From Gaoshiqia sp050178015 (GTDB lineage: Bacteria > Bacteroidota > Bacteroidia > Bacteroidales > Prolixibacteraceae), in assembly GCA_050178015.1 (NCBI GenBank), contig JBFXGM010000001.1:179206-243205 (forward strand): a stretch of 64,000 nucleotides of DNA, read 5' to 3'. The notes beneath the pieces were generated by a model that was given only the letters and a program-made list of their open reading frames with translations, did not search any database and was not told where the DNA came from. The translations under genes and the position numbers were made by a program. This document shows, piece by piece, positions 33,263 to 42,883 of the stretch; positions within the stretch are counted from its first letter, which is position 1; every line of letters begins with the position of its first letter.

Positions 33263-34903
33263 TTATAATCCCAACACTTCCGGGCCTTGTTCAAAAACGA
33301 TATCAACCGGAATTCCGGCTTCGGCAATCCGATCCAGGTCTTTTTGCAGTTCCTCGCGGATAAAACCTGATTCCTCAATCATTTTCTTTGCCAATTCGTA
33401 ATCGCCATCTCCTTGAATGGTAAGAACAAGACGGGACAAATCGAACATGGCCTCCTTCATTTTCTCAAAATTTACCCGGTAAGTCCCAGCTACAGGGTCG
33501 CGCTCAAAAGCACCTTTTTCCTGAAAATAGTAAAACCGGATCATGTTGGCTTTGCCATGAGCGCTGGCTGCACCAAAGCGCACCGAACGAAAAATGCCCG
33601 CCATAAAGGTGACAAAGTTGTCCATCATCTCTTTATCGGCGAACTCGCCCCGTTCGTTCAATTCATAAACGGCCCAAAGTCCAAGAATATCCGCTTTGCT
33701 TTCCTCGATCGAGGTATAGGTTTCTTTTAATGCCTGCCGGATAGTTTGGTTGCCGTCCACCGTTTTTCCCAATCCCAGTCCGTGGGCCACCTCGTGAAAC
33801 ATGGTATTTTCGAAGAACGCTTCAAACTTGACATGGTTGCGCTGATCTTCGGCAATCAATAAATCGGCGATGGGTGTCAAAATTTTGTCGAATTTGGCCT
33901 GCATAGAGTTTTTTAGTTGCAACTTTCGGCTTCCTTTCTCTGACTGCACTTGCTCATCGTTGGGTAGGTTGATGGCGATGGTTTTGCTACCGGCATTGCA
34001 GTCGCCCGCATAATAAACTACATCGTAAGCATTCATGTCCGAATCGGAGCCCGGTGTTTCATTTTTATAGGGCGCATCGCAGGGCAGCGCCTTTTGCAGA
34101 TCGGGTAATAACGCGGCAAATTTTTCCAGCTTGCTGCTCCAACCTTTGTCTTTTATTAAAATGAAGGCCTCGTGGGCCGCCTTGTAGCCAAACAGCTGGT
34201 CTTCGTAGTTTTCAATCGGGCCGACCACGAAATCAATCGTATTGGTTTTCATCTCCATCCAGGCCACATCACTCGGATAATAATCATCGGTAAGGAGCGC
34301 ATCGGCCCGCAGTTCCAGGTATTTTTTCAGTCCGGGGTCTTCGGCCAATTCAGCCGCCTGGCGAATATAGCCGGCAGCTTCTTCCAGCTGGTTCTTAAAT
34401 GCCTCATGATAAGGCACGGCAATCAACTGCCCGTTTTCATCCCGCCGGATCAGCGTATATAAGCTCGATTTTGCCGACTCATCCCAAGTGTCAAACTCCG
34501 ACTTGGTCATGTCAACCGGATAAAAACCTGCACCTGCCGGCTTCTGTCCGTATCCCTCCATAAAAGGTTGGTTACCGTTTAAGCGTTCCCAGGGCCCATA
34601 ATTAATCCGGATGAACTTTTCCATAGCCGGACTGGCAGCTTTGGCCAGGATTTCATTTTTATCGCCGTAAGCTTCCATCCAAAAAATGTCGTCCATGAGT
34701 TGGGCTGCCTGAAACAACAGCGGCAACATTTTCCGCTCGTTTTCGGTCAGAACCGATAAATCGGTGGTCAGTTTAAACGAGGCAAATGCCTCCGCTTTTG
34801 CATCAATGTCAGTCATCACGGGTTCTTGTACTTTCGGTTTTCCGGTGCAGGATGACAAAACCAGCCCGGCTCCGGCAATCATTAAAATCAATAAATTCTT
34901 CAT
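33263..34903 (-). CDS. Dipeptidyl-peptidase III-like zinc hydrolase lipoprotein
   Basis: 546 residues. Lipoprotein signal MKNLLILMIAGAGLVLSSC with the lipobox cysteine at 19. Zinc site: FHEVAHGLGLG (~376, HExxH) with the second motif EESKADILGLW (~408), as in bacterial M49-related proteins, where eukaryotic DPP III has HELLGH. The DPP III fold is further indicated by FIRINYGPWERLNGNQPFMEGYGQKPAGAGFYP and DVAWMEMKTNTIDFVVGPIENYEDQLFGYKAA. It would remove dipeptides from oligopeptides, anchored in the periplasm or outer membrane. It is monocistronic. Confidence 0.86.
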   Translation of the reverse strand: MKNLLILMIAGAGLVLSSCTGKPKVQEPVMTDIDAKAEAFASFKLTTDLSVLTENERKMLPLLFQAAQLMDDIFWMEAYGDKNEILAKAASPAMEKFIRINYGPWERLNGNQPFMEGYGQKPAGAGFYPVDMTKSEFDTWDESAKSSLYTLIRRDENGQLIAVPYHEAFKNQLEEAAGYIRQAAELAEDPGLKKYLELRADALLTDDYYPSDVAWMEMKTNTIDFVVGPIENYEDQLFGYKAAHEAFILIKDKGWSSKLEKFAALLPDLQKALPCDAPYKNETPGSDSDMNAYDVVYYAGDCNAGSKTIAINLPNDEQVQSEKGSRKLQLKNSMQAKFDKILTPIADLLIAEDQRNHVKFEAFFENTMFHEVAHGLGLGKTVDGNQTIRQALKETYTSIEESKADILGLWAVYELNERGEFADKEMMDNFVTFMAGIFRSVRFGAASAHGKANMIRFYYFQEKGAFERDPVAGTYRVNFEKMKEAMFDLSRLVLTIQGDGDYELAKKMIEESGFIREELQKDLDRIAEAGIPVDIVFEQGPEVLGL

Positions 34904-34936
34904 GGGAATCTGTTTTCAGTATCTATAAAGCTTGTT

Positions 34937-35335
34937 TTATAAAAAGTAAGGTTCAGCCAGTCCTTTGGCAATTAGCAAATCATTAATGCAGTAAAAATCA
35001 CCAATAGACCGGATATTAGCATGGCCTTCCCGTATTTCAGGTGCAACCCGAACATACACCACGCCCAGGTAGCGGCCAAATTTCTCTTTGGCATCTTTCA
35101 TGGTTTCGATAATCGCCAGATCGCCTTTTTTGATGACGGTCTTCACAAAGTCGGAAGCCTGTTTCCCGGCCAGATAATCATCCGATCCTTTCTTGACGCC
35201 GTAAACTTCGGGCGTGTTAACGCCATACAACCGGATTTTTTCATTTCTCACCCACACGGAGAGCCCCAGGTCGATGTCGATCTCATAGGTGTCGCCATCC
35301 ACCACACGCTCTATTTGTGCCTGATACTGATACAT
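34937..35335 (-). CDS. Staphylococcal-nuclease-like (thermonuclease family) protein
   Basis: 132 residues. The SNase OB-fold pattern is intact: AQIERVVDGDTYEIDID (catalytic Asp), IRLYGVNTPE (Arg and Asp/Glu region) and DAKEKFGRYLGVVYV (the usual DKYGRYLA element with the catalytic Arg). There is no signal peptide and no extra domain, unlike secreted thermonucleases, so the location is presumably cytoplasmic. It lies just downstream of a degenerate AAAAGnn heptad tract. Confidence 0.85.
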   Translation of the reverse strand: MYQYQAQIERVVDGDTYEIDIDLGLSVWVRNEKIRLYGVNTPEVYGVKKGSDDYLAGKQASDFVKTVIKKGDLAIIETMKDAKEKFGRYLGVVYVRVAPEIREGHANIRSIGDFYCINDLLIAKGLAEPYFL

Positions 35336-35341
35336 AAGTAA

Positions 35342-35369
35342 AAAGTTAAAAGGTTAAAGGAAAAAGCAA
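35342..35369. repeat. Degenerate AAAAGnn heptads before the nuclease gene
   Basis: Four 7-base units (AAAAGTT, AAAAGGT, TAAAGGA, AAAAGCA) directly upstream of the thermonuclease start codon. Same family as the tracts at 7174, 58729 and 59136. Confidence 0.45.
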
Positions 35370-35427
35370 AACACGGTGCGTTTACCAAGAAACCAGCCGG
35401 TAAAAAACACAGGCAAAAAGATACAAA

Positions 35428-35451
35428 AAATGCCGCCCGAAGGCAGCATTT
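35428..35451 (-). terminator. Terminator of yidC
   Basis: On the minus strand AAATGCTGCC-TTCG-GGCGGCATTT followed by a T run; the single non-Watson-Crick pair is a G-U wobble only on this strand, fitting minus-strand transcription. Confidence 0.85.
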
Positions 35452-35459
35452 TCAGAATA

Positions 35460-37376
35460 TTATTTTGGAAGTTGAACGCCCTTTTCTTTGGCCATTCGTT
35501 CGAGCCGCTGCTGAAATTTCGATTTCACTACCGGCCCTTTCTTTTTATTGGCATGAAGCTGTGCCCTGATTTTTTCTTCGTCAATCAATACCCGGAACAA
35601 GTACATTTGACCGATGGTAATCAGGTTGGCCAGAAAATAATAGTAACTCAACCCTGACGGATAGTTGTTCAGAATAAACAGGAACATAACCGGCATCATG
35701 TACATCATCGTTTGCATGCCCGGCATAGCCTGACTACTGGTTGCCTGCGAGTTCAGCTTAGTCGAAATAATGGTGGTAACCGTCATCAACAAACAGAACA
35801 AACTCACATGGTCGCCATAAAACGGAATGGTAAACGGCAGGTTCAGGATCGAATCATACGACGAAAGGTCGTTTGCCCACAGAAAGCTTTCCTGGCGCAA
35901 CTCGATCGATGTGGGGAAGAAAAAGAACATGGCAAACAAAATTGGCATTTGCAACAGCATGGGCAAACATCCGCCCATTGGGTTCACGCCTGCTTTTTTG
36001 TACAAAGCCATCGTTGCCTGCTGTTTTTCCATCGGCTTATCTTTCCCGAACTTCTCGTTAAGTTCATCAATTTCGGGCTTTAAGGCCCGCATTTTAGCTT
36101 GCGAGATGTATGATTTGTACGTGAACGGGAACAGGATCAACTTGATGAATACAGTTAGTAATAGGATGATAATTCCAAAGTTACCGATATAATTACGCAG
36201 AAAGTTGAACACCGGGATCACCAGGAACCGGTTTACCCAGCGCAGGACCGAATATCCCAGGTTAACCAGCTGGTCGAGTTCAATATCGTATTGTTTTAAA
36301 GTATTATAATGGTTGGGGCCGAAATAGAATTTCATGCCATAGGCCTGATTGGGATCTCCTTCGTATGGGAAAGCAATGTCGGCATAAAAATCGCCCACAT
36401 ATCGTTTGCTGTCTTCCGTATAGTTAAACTTAACGTCAGCTGTTGGAAAAGCTTCGTCGGCAATAATGGTCGAGTTGAAAAACAACTGTTTGAAACTGAT
36501 CCATTTCACCTTGGTTTTCAAGGTTTCTTCGCTTGACTTGGCCGGACTCAGTTTATCCACTTCATCTCCAAGATATTTATAGTTTACCGATGTATAGCGA
36601 TCTTCACCATATTGAGATTTCCGTTCGAGGCGCGGGCCGGCAACCGCCCAGTTGAAGTTCAGGTAATTGGTATTGGTCGAAATCAGGTTGTTCATTCCAA
36701 CCGCTTTCACATGAAAGCCAACCATGAAGGAGTTGTGACTCAGTGTGTATTGGTACTCCAGATAACGGCCATCGCCTGCCGGAAGCTGCATAGCCAAAAC
36801 TTGCGAACCTCCGCCATGTTCCTCGTTGAATTCCTCATTGCCCTCCTTGCCTTTCCGCACTTCATGTCCGCTCACGCTCAGCAGTTCCTGATTGACGGAC
36901 GGCACAAAAAACAGGTCGTCGGTGCGGATACTCCGGTTTTGCGCGAAAAAATTCAGGCCAAACAAATTTTCCGGGCCATCGAACAAAATCAAGGGCAGCG
37001 AATCGTAGGTCTGGTAATTTTTCAGTTCAACCGAATAGATTTTCCCTCCTTTGGTGGACACTTTCACCTTCATGAGGTTATTTTCGAGTGTGATGAATTT
37101 CTCCTCACCGGTTGCGGCAGGTGCAAAAACGCCAAAACGATCCTGTACCGCAGTATTCATTTGGCCCGAATCGGAAGCCAAGGTTTCCACCTCAGGAGTG
37201 GCCATCTCTGTTATTCTGACTTCTGCCTCCTGACGGCGCTCCGCTTCAACCTGGGCAATGGAATCCTGACGCCTGCGGGCAGCCTCAATTTCATCCTCCG
37301 AAGGTTTGTTCAGGTAACTAAAACCAATCAGGATGGCAAAAATCAACACCATCCCGACAATCGTATTTTTATCCAT
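35460..37376 (-). CDS. yidC: Membrane protein insertase YidC
   Basis: 638 residues. N-terminal anchor (TIVGMVLIFAILIGFSYLN), a charged linker, a large periplasmic beta domain (~90-370: FITLENNLMKVKVSTKGGKIYSVELKNYQTY), then the conserved five-helix insertase core (GNFGIIILLLTVFIKLILFPFTYKSYISQAKMRALKPEIDELNEKFG; NPMGGCLPMLLQMPILFAMFFFFPTSIELR). It has a basic C-terminal tail. It inserts proteins into the cytoplasmic membrane alone or with Sec. It lies 109 bases downstream of pyrG on the same strand; the same order is seen in other Bacteroidales. Confidence 0.96.
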   Translation of the reverse strand: MDKNTIVGMVLIFAILIGFSYLNKPSEDEIEAARRRQDSIAQVEAERRQEAEVRITEMATPEVETLASDSGQMNTAVQDRFGVFAPAATGEEKFITLENNLMKVKVSTKGGKIYSVELKNYQTYDSLPLILFDGPENLFGLNFFAQNRSIRTDDLFFVPSVNQELLSVSGHEVRKGKEGNEEFNEEHGGGSQVLAMQLPAGDGRYLEYQYTLSHNSFMVGFHVKAVGMNNLISTNTNYLNFNWAVAGPRLERKSQYGEDRYTSVNYKYLGDEVDKLSPAKSSEETLKTKVKWISFKQLFFNSTIIADEAFPTADVKFNYTEDSKRYVGDFYADIAFPYEGDPNQAYGMKFYFGPNHYNTLKQYDIELDQLVNLGYSVLRWVNRFLVIPVFNFLRNYIGNFGIIILLLTVFIKLILFPFTYKSYISQAKMRALKPEIDELNEKFGKDKPMEKQQATMALYKKAGVNPMGGCLPMLLQMPILFAMFFFFPTSIELRQESFLWANDLSSYDSILNLPFTIPFYGDHVSLFCLLMTVTTIISTKLNSQATSSQAMPGMQTMMYMMPVMFLFILNNYPSGLSYYYFLANLITIGQMYLFRVLIDEEKIRAQLHANKKKGPVVKSKFQQRLERMAKEKGVQLPK

Positions 37377-37485
37377 AGAAATTTATTTTTTACGAAAATT
37401 AAGGTCACCGACCTACTAATTTTTTCTTGATCATTTTTATCTCAGGACATGTACGGCTCAACTCACGATGTTACAGCGCATCTTT

Positions 37486-39087
37486 CTATTTCATGGCTGC
37501 TTTTACAAAAGCAACAAACAAAGGATGCGGCGCCAACACGGTACTGCTGTATTCCGGGTGGTACTGAACGCCCACAAACCATTTGTGAGTTGGTATTTCA
37601 ACCACCTCCACCAGATTGGTATCCGGATTCAGCCCCACAGGCACCATTCCTCCCTTCTTAAAATCTTCGAGGTATTGATTGTTAAATTCGTACCGGTGAC
37701 GGTGACGTTCCCGGATTTCGGCTTTTCCGTAAGCTTTATACAGGTTCGATTTTTTGTCGGTAATATTGCAGGCATAGGCGCCCAGGCGCATCGTCCCGCC
37801 CTTCTCGGTAATACCTTTCTGTTCCTCCATCAGGTCGATAACCGGATAGGCTGTTTTCTCGTTCATTTCGGTTGAATCGGCGCCTTCAAAACCCAACACA
37901 TTCCGGGCGTATTCAATCACAGCGATTTGCATGCCCAGGCAAATTCCCAAAAAAGGAATATTATTCTCGCGTACATATTTGGTGGCCAAAATCTTCCCTT
38001 CAATACCACGGTGCCCAAAACCAGGAGCAATGATCACTCCGCATAACCCCGACAAGGTTTCGGCAACATTCTTCTTGGTAATTTCTTCGGAATGGATCCA
38101 TTTCAGGTTCACCTTTACCCGGTTTTCGGCGCCGGCATGGATTAAAGCCTCGGCGATGGATTTATAGGCATCCTGCAACTCTACATATTTACCAACCAGA
38201 CCAATATTGACAGTCGCCTCCGGGTTTTTATGCTTTTGAAGGAATTCGTTCCAGTCATCCAGCTTCGGCTCGTTTTTATGCGGCAACTTCAGTTTTTTCA
38301 GTACCGTAACATCCAGCTTTTCTTCCAGCATTTTGTTTGGCACCTCATAAATAGTAGGAACATCGATGGATTGCACCACGGCATCGATATCGACATTGCA
38401 GAAAAGCGCCACTTTTTTACGGATGCTGGTATTTAAATCGTGTTCGGTGCGCAAAACCAGAATGTCAGGTTGTACCCCGTTTTCGAGCAATAATTTTACG
38501 GAATGCTGCGTGGGTTTGGTTTTCAGTTCACCTGAAGCAGCCAGGAACGGCACCAGGGTCAGGTGGATGACCAACGCACTGGAACCCAGTTCCCATTTCA
38601 GCTGACGAACAGCTTCGACATACGGCAGCGATTCGATGTCGCCAACAGTACCGCCAATCTCGGTTACGACGATATCGTAATTGCGCTTAGTCCCCAGAAA
38701 CTTGATTTTTCGCTTAATTTCATCGGTAATGTGCGGAATGATTTGTACGGTTTTGCCCAGATAATCACCGCGGCGTTCTTTGTTGATCACCGATTGGTAA
38801 ATGCGCCCGGTGGTTACATTGTTTGCCTGCGAGGTAGGCACATTCAGAAAACGTTCGTAATGGCCCAAATCCAAATCGGTTTCGGCCCCGTCTTCGGTGA
38901 CATAACACTCCCCGTGTTCGTAGGGGTTTAAGGTTCCCGGATCGATATTGATGTAAGGATCCAACTTTTGAATGGTCACGGAGTAACCCCTGGCTTGCAA
39001 TAACTTAGCCAACGATGCGGCTAATATTCCTTTTCCTAAAGAGGAGGTTACACCCCCTGTCACAAAGATGTACTTGGTTGCTGACAA
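37486..39087 (-). CDS. pyrG: CTP synthase
   Basis: 533 residues, full length. The amidoligase domain begins TKYIFVTGGVTSSLGKGILAASLAKLLQARG (P-loop) and the class I glutamine amidotransferase domain contains GICLGMQIAVIEYARN (nucleophile Cys) and VGVQYHPEYSS (His-Pro-Glu of the triad). It makes CTP from UTP, ATP and glutamine. A TAACTTTG box lies about 32 bases upstream. Standard housekeeping gene. Confidence 0.98.
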   Translation of the reverse strand: MSATKYIFVTGGVTSSLGKGILAASLAKLLQARGYSVTIQKLDPYINIDPGTLNPYEHGECYVTEDGAETDLDLGHYERFLNVPTSQANNVTTGRIYQSVINKERRGDYLGKTVQIIPHITDEIKRKIKFLGTKRNYDIVVTEIGGTVGDIESLPYVEAVRQLKWELGSSALVIHLTLVPFLAASGELKTKPTQHSVKLLLENGVQPDILVLRTEHDLNTSIRKKVALFCNVDIDAVVQSIDVPTIYEVPNKMLEEKLDVTVLKKLKLPHKNEPKLDDWNEFLQKHKNPEATVNIGLVGKYVELQDAYKSIAEALIHAGAENRVKVNLKWIHSEEITKKNVAETLSGLCGVIIAPGFGHRGIEGKILATKYVRENNIPFLGICLGMQIAVIEYARNVLGFEGADSTEMNEKTAYPVIDLMEEQKGITEKGGTMRLGAYACNITDKKSNLYKAYGKAEIRERHRHRYEFNNQYLEDFKKGGMVPVGLNPDTNLVEVVEIPTHKWFVGVQYHPEYSSTVLAPHPLFVAFVKAAMK

Positions 39088-39118
39088 AATCGTAAATTTT
39101 AATATTCCTAAAAACGCA

Positions 39119-39151
39119 CAAAGTTAAGCAATAAAACTTATTGCGCTCCAA
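39119..39151 (-). promoter_or_regulatory. pyrG promoter
   Basis: Minus strand TAACTTTG (39126-39119) with a TTG 22 bases upstream (39151-39149). The predicted leader is about 25 bases. Confidence 0.55.
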
Positions 39152-39186
39152 AAATGTGCACGATATAATATGAACAAATAATTAAA

Positions 39187-39210
39187 AGACCCGCTAAAAG
39201 TAGCGGGTCT
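39187..39210 (-). terminator. Terminator of the DUF349 gene
   Basis: Stem AGACCCGCTA (39187-39196) with TAGCGGGTCT (39201-39210) and a 4-base loop; on the minus strand it is followed by TTTTAATT. Confidence 0.85.
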
Positions 39211-39226
39211 CCCATTTTCTTTGTGG

Positions 39227-41266
39227 TTAATCATCGTCTTCCATTGCATCGATGATCCGTATCTTCTCTTTCAGGAACTCAATCTTCTCCTGTGTGGTCT
39301 GTATTTTTTTATTGACGTCATCAATCAGCGATTCGGCATTCTTGGTGTTGGCAAAAAAGCCAATGTTATTATTGAGCAGAGCCAGGTCATTTTCCATTTG
39401 CTTCAGCTTGGTCACATACTTGTCGCGTTCAAACCGCATCTTGTTCTGACCTCTTGAAGAACCAGAAAAATTAGTCATTTTGCTCTTAAATTTCAGCAAA
39501 TTGCGTTTTTGATCATCAATTTTCAGATGGTCAAAATGCAGGTTAATGGCATCGCGGAACTCATTCTGGATTTTATCTTTTTCCTTGAACGGGACATGGC
39601 CAATCTCGGTCCAGCGGCGCTGGAAATCCCTCATTTGGGCCAAGTCTGCATCTTCATCCTTTGTCAGTTTGTAGTTTTTAATTTCTTCAATCAGGGCCTT
39701 TTTCTGGCGCAAATTTTCATCCTGCTCATGATCAACTGTTGAAAAATGTTCCGATTTTTGCTCAAAGAAATAATCACAAGCGGCCCGGAACCTTTTCCAA
39801 ATGGCATCAGACTGTTTCCGGGGCACCGGCCCAATTTCCTTCCACTTCTTTTGAATACGTATAAATTCGTCGGTGGCTTTTTTCCAGTCGGTGCTGTCTT
39901 TCAGCGCTTCGGCCTGGATGCACAAATCGGCTTTCAGTTGCAGGTTATTTTGCTGCAATTCTTTATTTTGGGAATAAAACTCACGTTTGGCATCAAAAAA
40001 TTTGTCACAAGCGCTGCGAAACCGTTCATAAATCCGGTTATTGTCTTTTTTCGGTGCAAAACCGATCGTTCTCCAAACTTTTTGCAGTTCGATCAGTTCC
40101 CGCGATTTATCATCCCAGTCTTTATGATTGGGCAATTCCATCGATGCAATCTCCTCTGCCTTTTCGCATAATGCGGTTTTGGCGTCCAGGTTTTTCTTTT
40201 GTTCATCCTTGCGATCGTCAAAATATTCCTGGTGCTTTTTATTGATGATGGACGTAGCCGCTTTGAAACGCTCCCAAAGCTCATCCTTTTTATCGCGCGG
40301 AACCGGACCAATTTCGCGCCACTGTTCGTGGTATTTTTGCAGAATATTGAATGCTTTGATGATGGATGGCTCCACCAGCAATTCTTCCGTCTTTTCGCAC
40401 AAGTTGATTTTGGCCTCCAGGTTCTTCTTCAGGTCAAGGTCGCGCAGTTCCTTGTTTATTTTGATGTAATCGTAAAAATTTTCAACATGGTGATGGTACG
40501 TTTCCCAAAGATCCTTCAGTTTTGATTGCGGCACCAAGCCGGTATCACGCCACTTTTGCTGCAAATCGCGGAATTCCTGAAACGTTTTGTTGATCGACTC
40601 TTTGCGGTTGACCAGCGACTTGATTTCCTCAATGATATCGTATTTGATCTGAAGGTTTTGCTCCTTTTCTTCCTCCATGTGTTTCTGGTGGTCATTTTTC
40701 AGTTGATGATATTCCCTCAGTAGGTTTTTCAAATCATCTTCATAAGGTGCATTACCGGGAACAAATTCATTTTCATCGCCTCCAGCCTCCAGATATGCCT
40801 TTTTCTCAGCTTCAACATTGGCTTTATGCTTTTTGTAGAAGTTGATTTTGATCCGGTCAACTTCCTCTTTTATGTCTTCATCTTTAGTTTGACTGATCAA
40901 ATCACGCAGGGCATTGATCAATTCCACTTCGGAGTAACCCGAATAGTTGATTTTACCTTTGGCGATCATCGCTTCGGCTGCCTCTTCATCCAGCTCTTCA
41001 TCTTCGCTACCGGCCGATTCAGCCTCATTGGATTCAACCGCTTTTACCGGTTCTGCATCGGGACTTGCCGTAAAATCGGGTTCAACTTCCTCCTCGACTT
41101 CCACTTCAGGAGCCGGATTGGACACTTCGGTAACAGCACTTGCTTCAGGAGCAATTTCATGTTCGGCGTCAAGCTTCTGGCTTTCGGCAGGCGTAGCAGC
41201 AGCGCCGGTTTCCTCCGGAGTTGCTTTCAACTCATCTGTTGAGTTTTTCAGATCTTTAGGTTCCAT
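39227..41266 (-). CDS. DUF349 repeat protein
   Basis: 679 residues, mainly helical. An acidic, low-complexity N-terminus (~1-110, many Glu/Ala/Pro) is followed by at least five DUF349 repeats with the pattern 'QxxWrxiGxvP....d.lW.rFr.a.d.F': LQQKWRDTGLVPQSK, YHEQWREIGPVPRDK, LQKVWRTIGFAPKKD, IQKKWKEIGPVPRKQ and FQRRWTEIGHVPFKE. The C-terminus is a coiled coil. Function is not established. It is well conserved across Bacteroidota and ends in a strong terminator. Confidence 0.92.
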   Translation of the reverse strand: MEPKDLKNSTDELKATPEETGAAATPAESQKLDAEHEIAPEASAVTEVSNPAPEVEVEEEVEPDFTASPDAEPVKAVESNEAESAGSEDEELDEEAAEAMIAKGKINYSGYSEVELINALRDLISQTKDEDIKEEVDRIKINFYKKHKANVEAEKKAYLEAGGDENEFVPGNAPYEDDLKNLLREYHQLKNDHQKHMEEEKEQNLQIKYDIIEEIKSLVNRKESINKTFQEFRDLQQKWRDTGLVPQSKLKDLWETYHHHVENFYDYIKINKELRDLDLKKNLEAKINLCEKTEELLVEPSIIKAFNILQKYHEQWREIGPVPRDKKDELWERFKAATSIINKKHQEYFDDRKDEQKKNLDAKTALCEKAEEIASMELPNHKDWDDKSRELIELQKVWRTIGFAPKKDNNRIYERFRSACDKFFDAKREFYSQNKELQQNNLQLKADLCIQAEALKDSTDWKKATDEFIRIQKKWKEIGPVPRKQSDAIWKRFRAACDYFFEQKSEHFSTVDHEQDENLRQKKALIEEIKNYKLTKDEDADLAQMRDFQRRWTEIGHVPFKEKDKIQNEFRDAINLHFDHLKIDDQKRNLLKFKSKMTNFSGSSRGQNKMRFERDKYVTKLKQMENDLALLNNNIGFFANTKNAESLIDDVNKKIQTTQEKIEFLKEKIRIIDAMEDDD

Positions 41267-41403
41267 GTGATAATTGTTTAAATTACTGAGTAATTTTCAG
41301 AGTTTTAGGTCTTGCACCAAGTTACGAAAATATAATTTTCGGTACGAATACTCAAGGAAAACCACGATTAATTCTGAAAAACATGGACATAGACATAAAA
41401 AAA

Positions 41404-41426
41404 GCCGCTCCCTGAATGAAAGCGGC
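41404..41426 (-). terminator. Terminator of hsp20
   Basis: GCCGCT (41404-41409) pairs with AGCGGC (41421-41426); on the minus strand the hairpin is followed by TTTTTTT. Confidence 0.75.
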
Positions 41427-41452
41427 CTGTAATTTAAAAAGCACTAAACTCC

Positions 41453-41890
41453 TTAAGCAATCTCTATTTCACGACGTTGCGAAACGGCCTCTTCCTTTTT
41501 GGAAACGACCACTTTCAGGATACCATTCTTAAAAGCAGCTTCAATTTTATCGTCATCAAGCTTTTCCGAAAGCTTGAATTTCTTCTCAAAATTCTGCGGC
41601 TTGAATTCCACCCGTGCATATTTTGCTGTTTGTCCCTCTTGTTCTGCCACTTCGCCTTTGATAACCAACAAGTCTTTTTCGACGGAAATCGTTACTTGTT
41701 CCTTTTCAAAACCGGGAACCAGCAATTCAATCTGAACTGATTTTTCATCTTCAAACAAATTGGTAGCCGGTTGCCACGAAAGCTCCTTTTTTGCATAACG
41801 ATCGGAACGGTACTCCTGCGCAAAAAGGTCATTCAATAAACGATCAACTGCATTGAACGAATAAGCCGGATTTACTTTTACTAGTCTCAT
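41453..41890 (-). CDS. Hsp20/alpha-crystallin small heat-shock protein
   Basis: 145 residues. The alpha-crystallin domain spans ~35-140: WQPATNLFEDEKSVQIELLVPGFEKEQVTISVEKDLLVIKGE, with AFKNGILKVVVSKKEE as the conserved A-x-x-x-G-I-L-x-V motif. It is an ATP-independent holdase for unfolding proteins in the cytoplasm. The N-terminus (SFNAVDRLLNDLF) resembles the usual start of bacterial Hsp20. The upstream 41891-42137 region shows no clear heat-shock operator. Confidence 0.93.
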   Translation of the reverse strand: MRLVKVNPAYSFNAVDRLLNDLFAQEYRSDRYAKKELSWQPATNLFEDEKSVQIELLVPGFEKEQVTISVEKDLLVIKGEVAEQEGQTAKYARVEFKPQNFEKKFKLSEKLDDDKIEAAFKNGILKVVVSKKEEAVSQRREIEIA

Positions 41891-42114
41891 AATTATTTTC
41901 CTCCTATAAAATTTTATTGTTTTTCATTGTTTTGCCGATCAATTTTCAAGTTCTGTTCCAACACCAAAAACGCAGACAAAAATTTCTTCAAACCAAGAAA
42001 TCAGTGCCAATATTTCCGAATCAACCAAAATTAACAAGTCAATGTGTCATCTTATGTAAATACATCGATGTGTTTCGAATGCCAATTTTAAGCGGGCGAT
42101 CTGGTAAATGTTGC

Positions 42115-42122
42115 TACTTTTG
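42115..42122 (+). promoter_or_regulatory. TAnnTTTG -7 box of trmD
   Basis: TACTTTTG is an exact consensus match; transcription would start about 10 bases before the trmD ATG, excluding the in-frame start at 42108. Confidence 0.6.
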
Positions 42123-42137
42123 CAGAAAAAATTTCGT

Positions 42138-42827
42138 ATGCGTATCGATATCCTCACTGTTGTTCCCGAGTTGCTCGAAAGCCCGTTTAAACATTCGATC
42201 CTGAAACGGGCACAGAAAAAAGGCCTGGTGGAAATCCACGTTCACAACATCCGTGATTTTTCGACCGACAAACACCGGAAAACTGATGATTACGCCTTTA
42301 GTGGCGGGGCGGGCATGGTGATGACCATTCAACCCATAGAAGCCGCCATTGAACATTTAAAGGCACAACGCGAATACGATGAGGTCATTTACACCAGCCC
42401 GGATGGTGAAGTTTATAACCAACAAACAGCCAACAAGTTATCCTTAAAGAAAAACATCATCATCCTTTGCGGGCACTACAAAGGTGTTGACCAACGCGTG
42501 CGCGACCACCTGGTCACCCGCGAGATTTCGATTGGCGATTACGTATTGACCGGAGGCGAAATGGCCGCCGCCGTGATGGTTGACAGCATCGTCCGGCTGA
42601 TTCCGGGTGCAATCTCCGACGAAACCTCCGCCCTTACCGATTCGTTTCAGGACAACCTGTTGAGCCCGCCCGTTTATACCCGGCCGGCCGACTACAAAGG
42701 CTGGAAAGTACCCGAAATCCTGCTGAGTGGAAACGACAAGCAGGTAAACGACTGGAAAGAAAAGCAAGCCTACGAACGCACCAAACAGCTGCGTCCCGAC
42801 TTGCTCGAAAAACATGATCGCGAATAG
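42138..42827 (+). CDS. trmD: tRNA (guanine-N1-)-methyltransferase
   Basis: 229 residues from ATG 42138. Begins MRIDILTVVPELLESPFKHSIL and holds the trefoil-knot SAM motifs ILCGHYKGVDQRVRDHLVTREISIGDYVLTGGEMAAAVMVDSIVRLIPG. The catalytic-region DDYAFSGGAGMVM is also present. It methylates G37 of tRNAs next to the anticodon to prevent frameshifting. It is monocistronic here, not in the usual rpsP-rimM-trmD-rplS operon, as is common for Bacteroidota. Confidence 0.97.
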   Translation: MRIDILTVVPELLESPFKHSILKRAQKKGLVEIHVHNIRDFSTDKHRKTDDYAFSGGAGMVMTIQPIEAAIEHLKAQREYDEVIYTSPDGEVYNQQTANKLSLKKNIIILCGHYKGVDQRVRDHLVTREISIGDYVLTGGEMAAAVMVDSIVRLIPGAISDETSALTDSFQDNLLSPPVYTRPADYKGWKVPEILLSGNDKQVNDWKEKQAYERTKQLRPDLLEKHDRE

Positions 42828-42883
42828 TTGACTAACGATTGCCGATTTACGAACGATGAAGTAAAGATTACACCATTGCCATT

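Noticed and set aside
39187..39210. Strong hairpin as a small RNA structure
   Set aside because: Its position right after the DUF349 stop codon with a T run on the minus strand makes it an ordinary terminator.
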